Made by a program: the position numbers and the translations under genes
Part shown: positions 63,150-64,000 of the stretch, in pieces
Numbering within the stretch: the first letter of the stretch is position 1
How the letters are laid out: each line of letters starts with the position of its first letter
From: Steinernema hermaphroditum
Lineage: Eukaryota > Nematoda > Chromadorea > Rhabditida > Steinernematidae
DNA length: 64,000 nt
Assembly (NCBI GenBank): GCA_030435675.1
Contig: CM059622.1
Location: 1,364,001 to 1,428,000, forward strand
Reading direction: 5' to 3'
Notes under the pieces: model-generated
Database searches by the model: none
The model's input: only the letters and a program-made list of their open reading frames with translations
Told to the model about the DNA's origin: nothing

Positions 63150-64000
63150 GTGAGTCGTCTATTTGCTTTGTTGTGCGCGAGGCGATGTCGTCGGAGGTAA
63201 TTGCCTATCGGAGCGCCTCTCGTTCGTTGCCAATCGCAGCCCATTAGGGCGCAACAAGAGGGTGCAGGCGAGTGGGTTTCCTTGGAGAGGGAGAGTGAGA
63301 TGGGGGACCGGCAGAAGTTACAGTAGTGCAGAGATGAGATATACCGTAATGGATCATAGTATCTTTGCAACAGGTATCCTAGCTAATGCGTTTTCAAATC
63401 GAATGATATTGAGTTAACATTATTAAATGTAAGTTTGAAGTATGTCACTGGTACTGGTACGGTATTGGCGCACTTATAAAGCTCAGACTTCGGGGACGGA
63501 TCAGGTAGGGAGCTGAGCCATCATCTACAAACCCTTATCGTTATTTGAATATCAATTAGTTCACGATGCCCTGTAGGCTCTGTAGATCCTTCCCTTGAGT
63601 CCGAGCTTTGCATGATTGCATGAATGACCCTTCTTGTGGCATGTTTCAAATATAAAATCCATGTGCAAACTTTGTAAATGACTACAGCTAGGTGAGTGTA
63701 CTGGAACCCCAAAATGTCATCTGCTTATAACCACACTAGGTCGTGTATATTCCATTCGGAAGATGCATACAAATCAACAATGGTAAAACCCGAATTCTTT
63801 CTTTGAGCGGTTGATCTCAGGGCTACTATCAGACTCATCCAATGTGGGGATTCAGGGGTCTCACGAGCGTGGAATCTTCTTTAGTAAGATGCTTATGGTT
63901 TCCATGTTTTGTTAATCTAAACACTGGTGAGTTCGGAATTCAAGTTTTCTGAGCGATTAAACTACAGTATATGCTATCCGAAGATCGGAGATCAGGGTCC
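63150..64000 (+). other. Start of Frizzled intron 5
   Basis: Begins with a GTGAGT donor after the codon-splitting TG of the TM3 tryptophan. The next Frizzled exon is not reached. No other gene is seen. Confidence 0.6.

Noticed and set aside
1..64000. CRISPR arrays, prokaryotic operons or viral genes
   Set aside because: No regularly spaced identical repeats, no bacterial gene structure and no viral polyprotein or capsid motifs were seen; the window is eukaryotic throughout.

Overview
This window is nuclear DNA from a nematode, most likely from the rhabditid lineage. Several things point there. Genes have short introns with TTTCAG or TTTTAG acceptors. Almost every gene has a splice acceptor 0 to 20 bases before its start codon and no matching donor upstream, which is the mark of spliced-leader trans-splicing. 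Same-strand genes sit 100 to 200 bases apart, as in operons. Several neighbours also lie on C. elegans chromosome I as I remember it: fdps-1 and wve-1 are adjacent there, as are ile-1 and ate-1, and exo-3, nra-2 and frizzled genes are on the same chromosome. No organism name can be read from the sequence, and all ortholog names are by family recognition, not by search.

Layout. 0-17 kb is gene-dense and conserved: the N-terminus of farnesyl diphosphate synthase (-), WAVE/SCAR (-), a single-RRM protein (+) followed at operon distance by AP endonuclease exo-3 (+), ERGIC-53 cargo lectin (-), arginyltransferase ATE1 (-) with two alternative 64-nt exons, mitoribosomal mL64/CRIF1 (-) just upstream of ATE1, and nicalin (-). 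17-29 kb is mixed. It holds a zinc-knuckle/RS protein (-), a four-TM protein (+) whose intron holds a PDHX-like E3-binding protein (-), two tandem copies of a tail-anchored nematode-specific protein (-), scattered fragments of both families, and a foldback DNA transposon. 29-41 kb has a broken cct-4 fragment, tafazzin (-), a degenerate tandem array, an unknown conserved-looking gene (-), an AT-hook/BESS-like gene (+), a two-TM protein (+), tRNA-Lys(UUU) (-), a small secreted Cys protein (-), and two small orphan genes (+). 41.7-42.6 kb is a decayed mariner element. 42.6-51 kb is a gene-poor, repeat-rich stretch with a GC-rich island at 47 kb. 51-64 kb is a Frizzled receptor (+) with very long introns; its 3' end lies beyond the window.

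The most striking signals are: (1) tandem, same-length, same-phase alternative exons in ATE1; (2) two in-frame starts in exo-3, each with its own trans-splice acceptor, predicting mitochondrial and nuclear enzyme forms; (3) a strongly strand-biased ATTTTTG heptamer, roughly 60 copies on the + strand over about 14 kb around Frizzled against a handful elsewhere; (4) a 778-bp foldback transposon with 10-bp flanking repeats beside a displaced fragment of a gene 12 kb away; and (5) the nested PDHX-like gene lacking both a lipoyl domain and the E2 catalytic residues.
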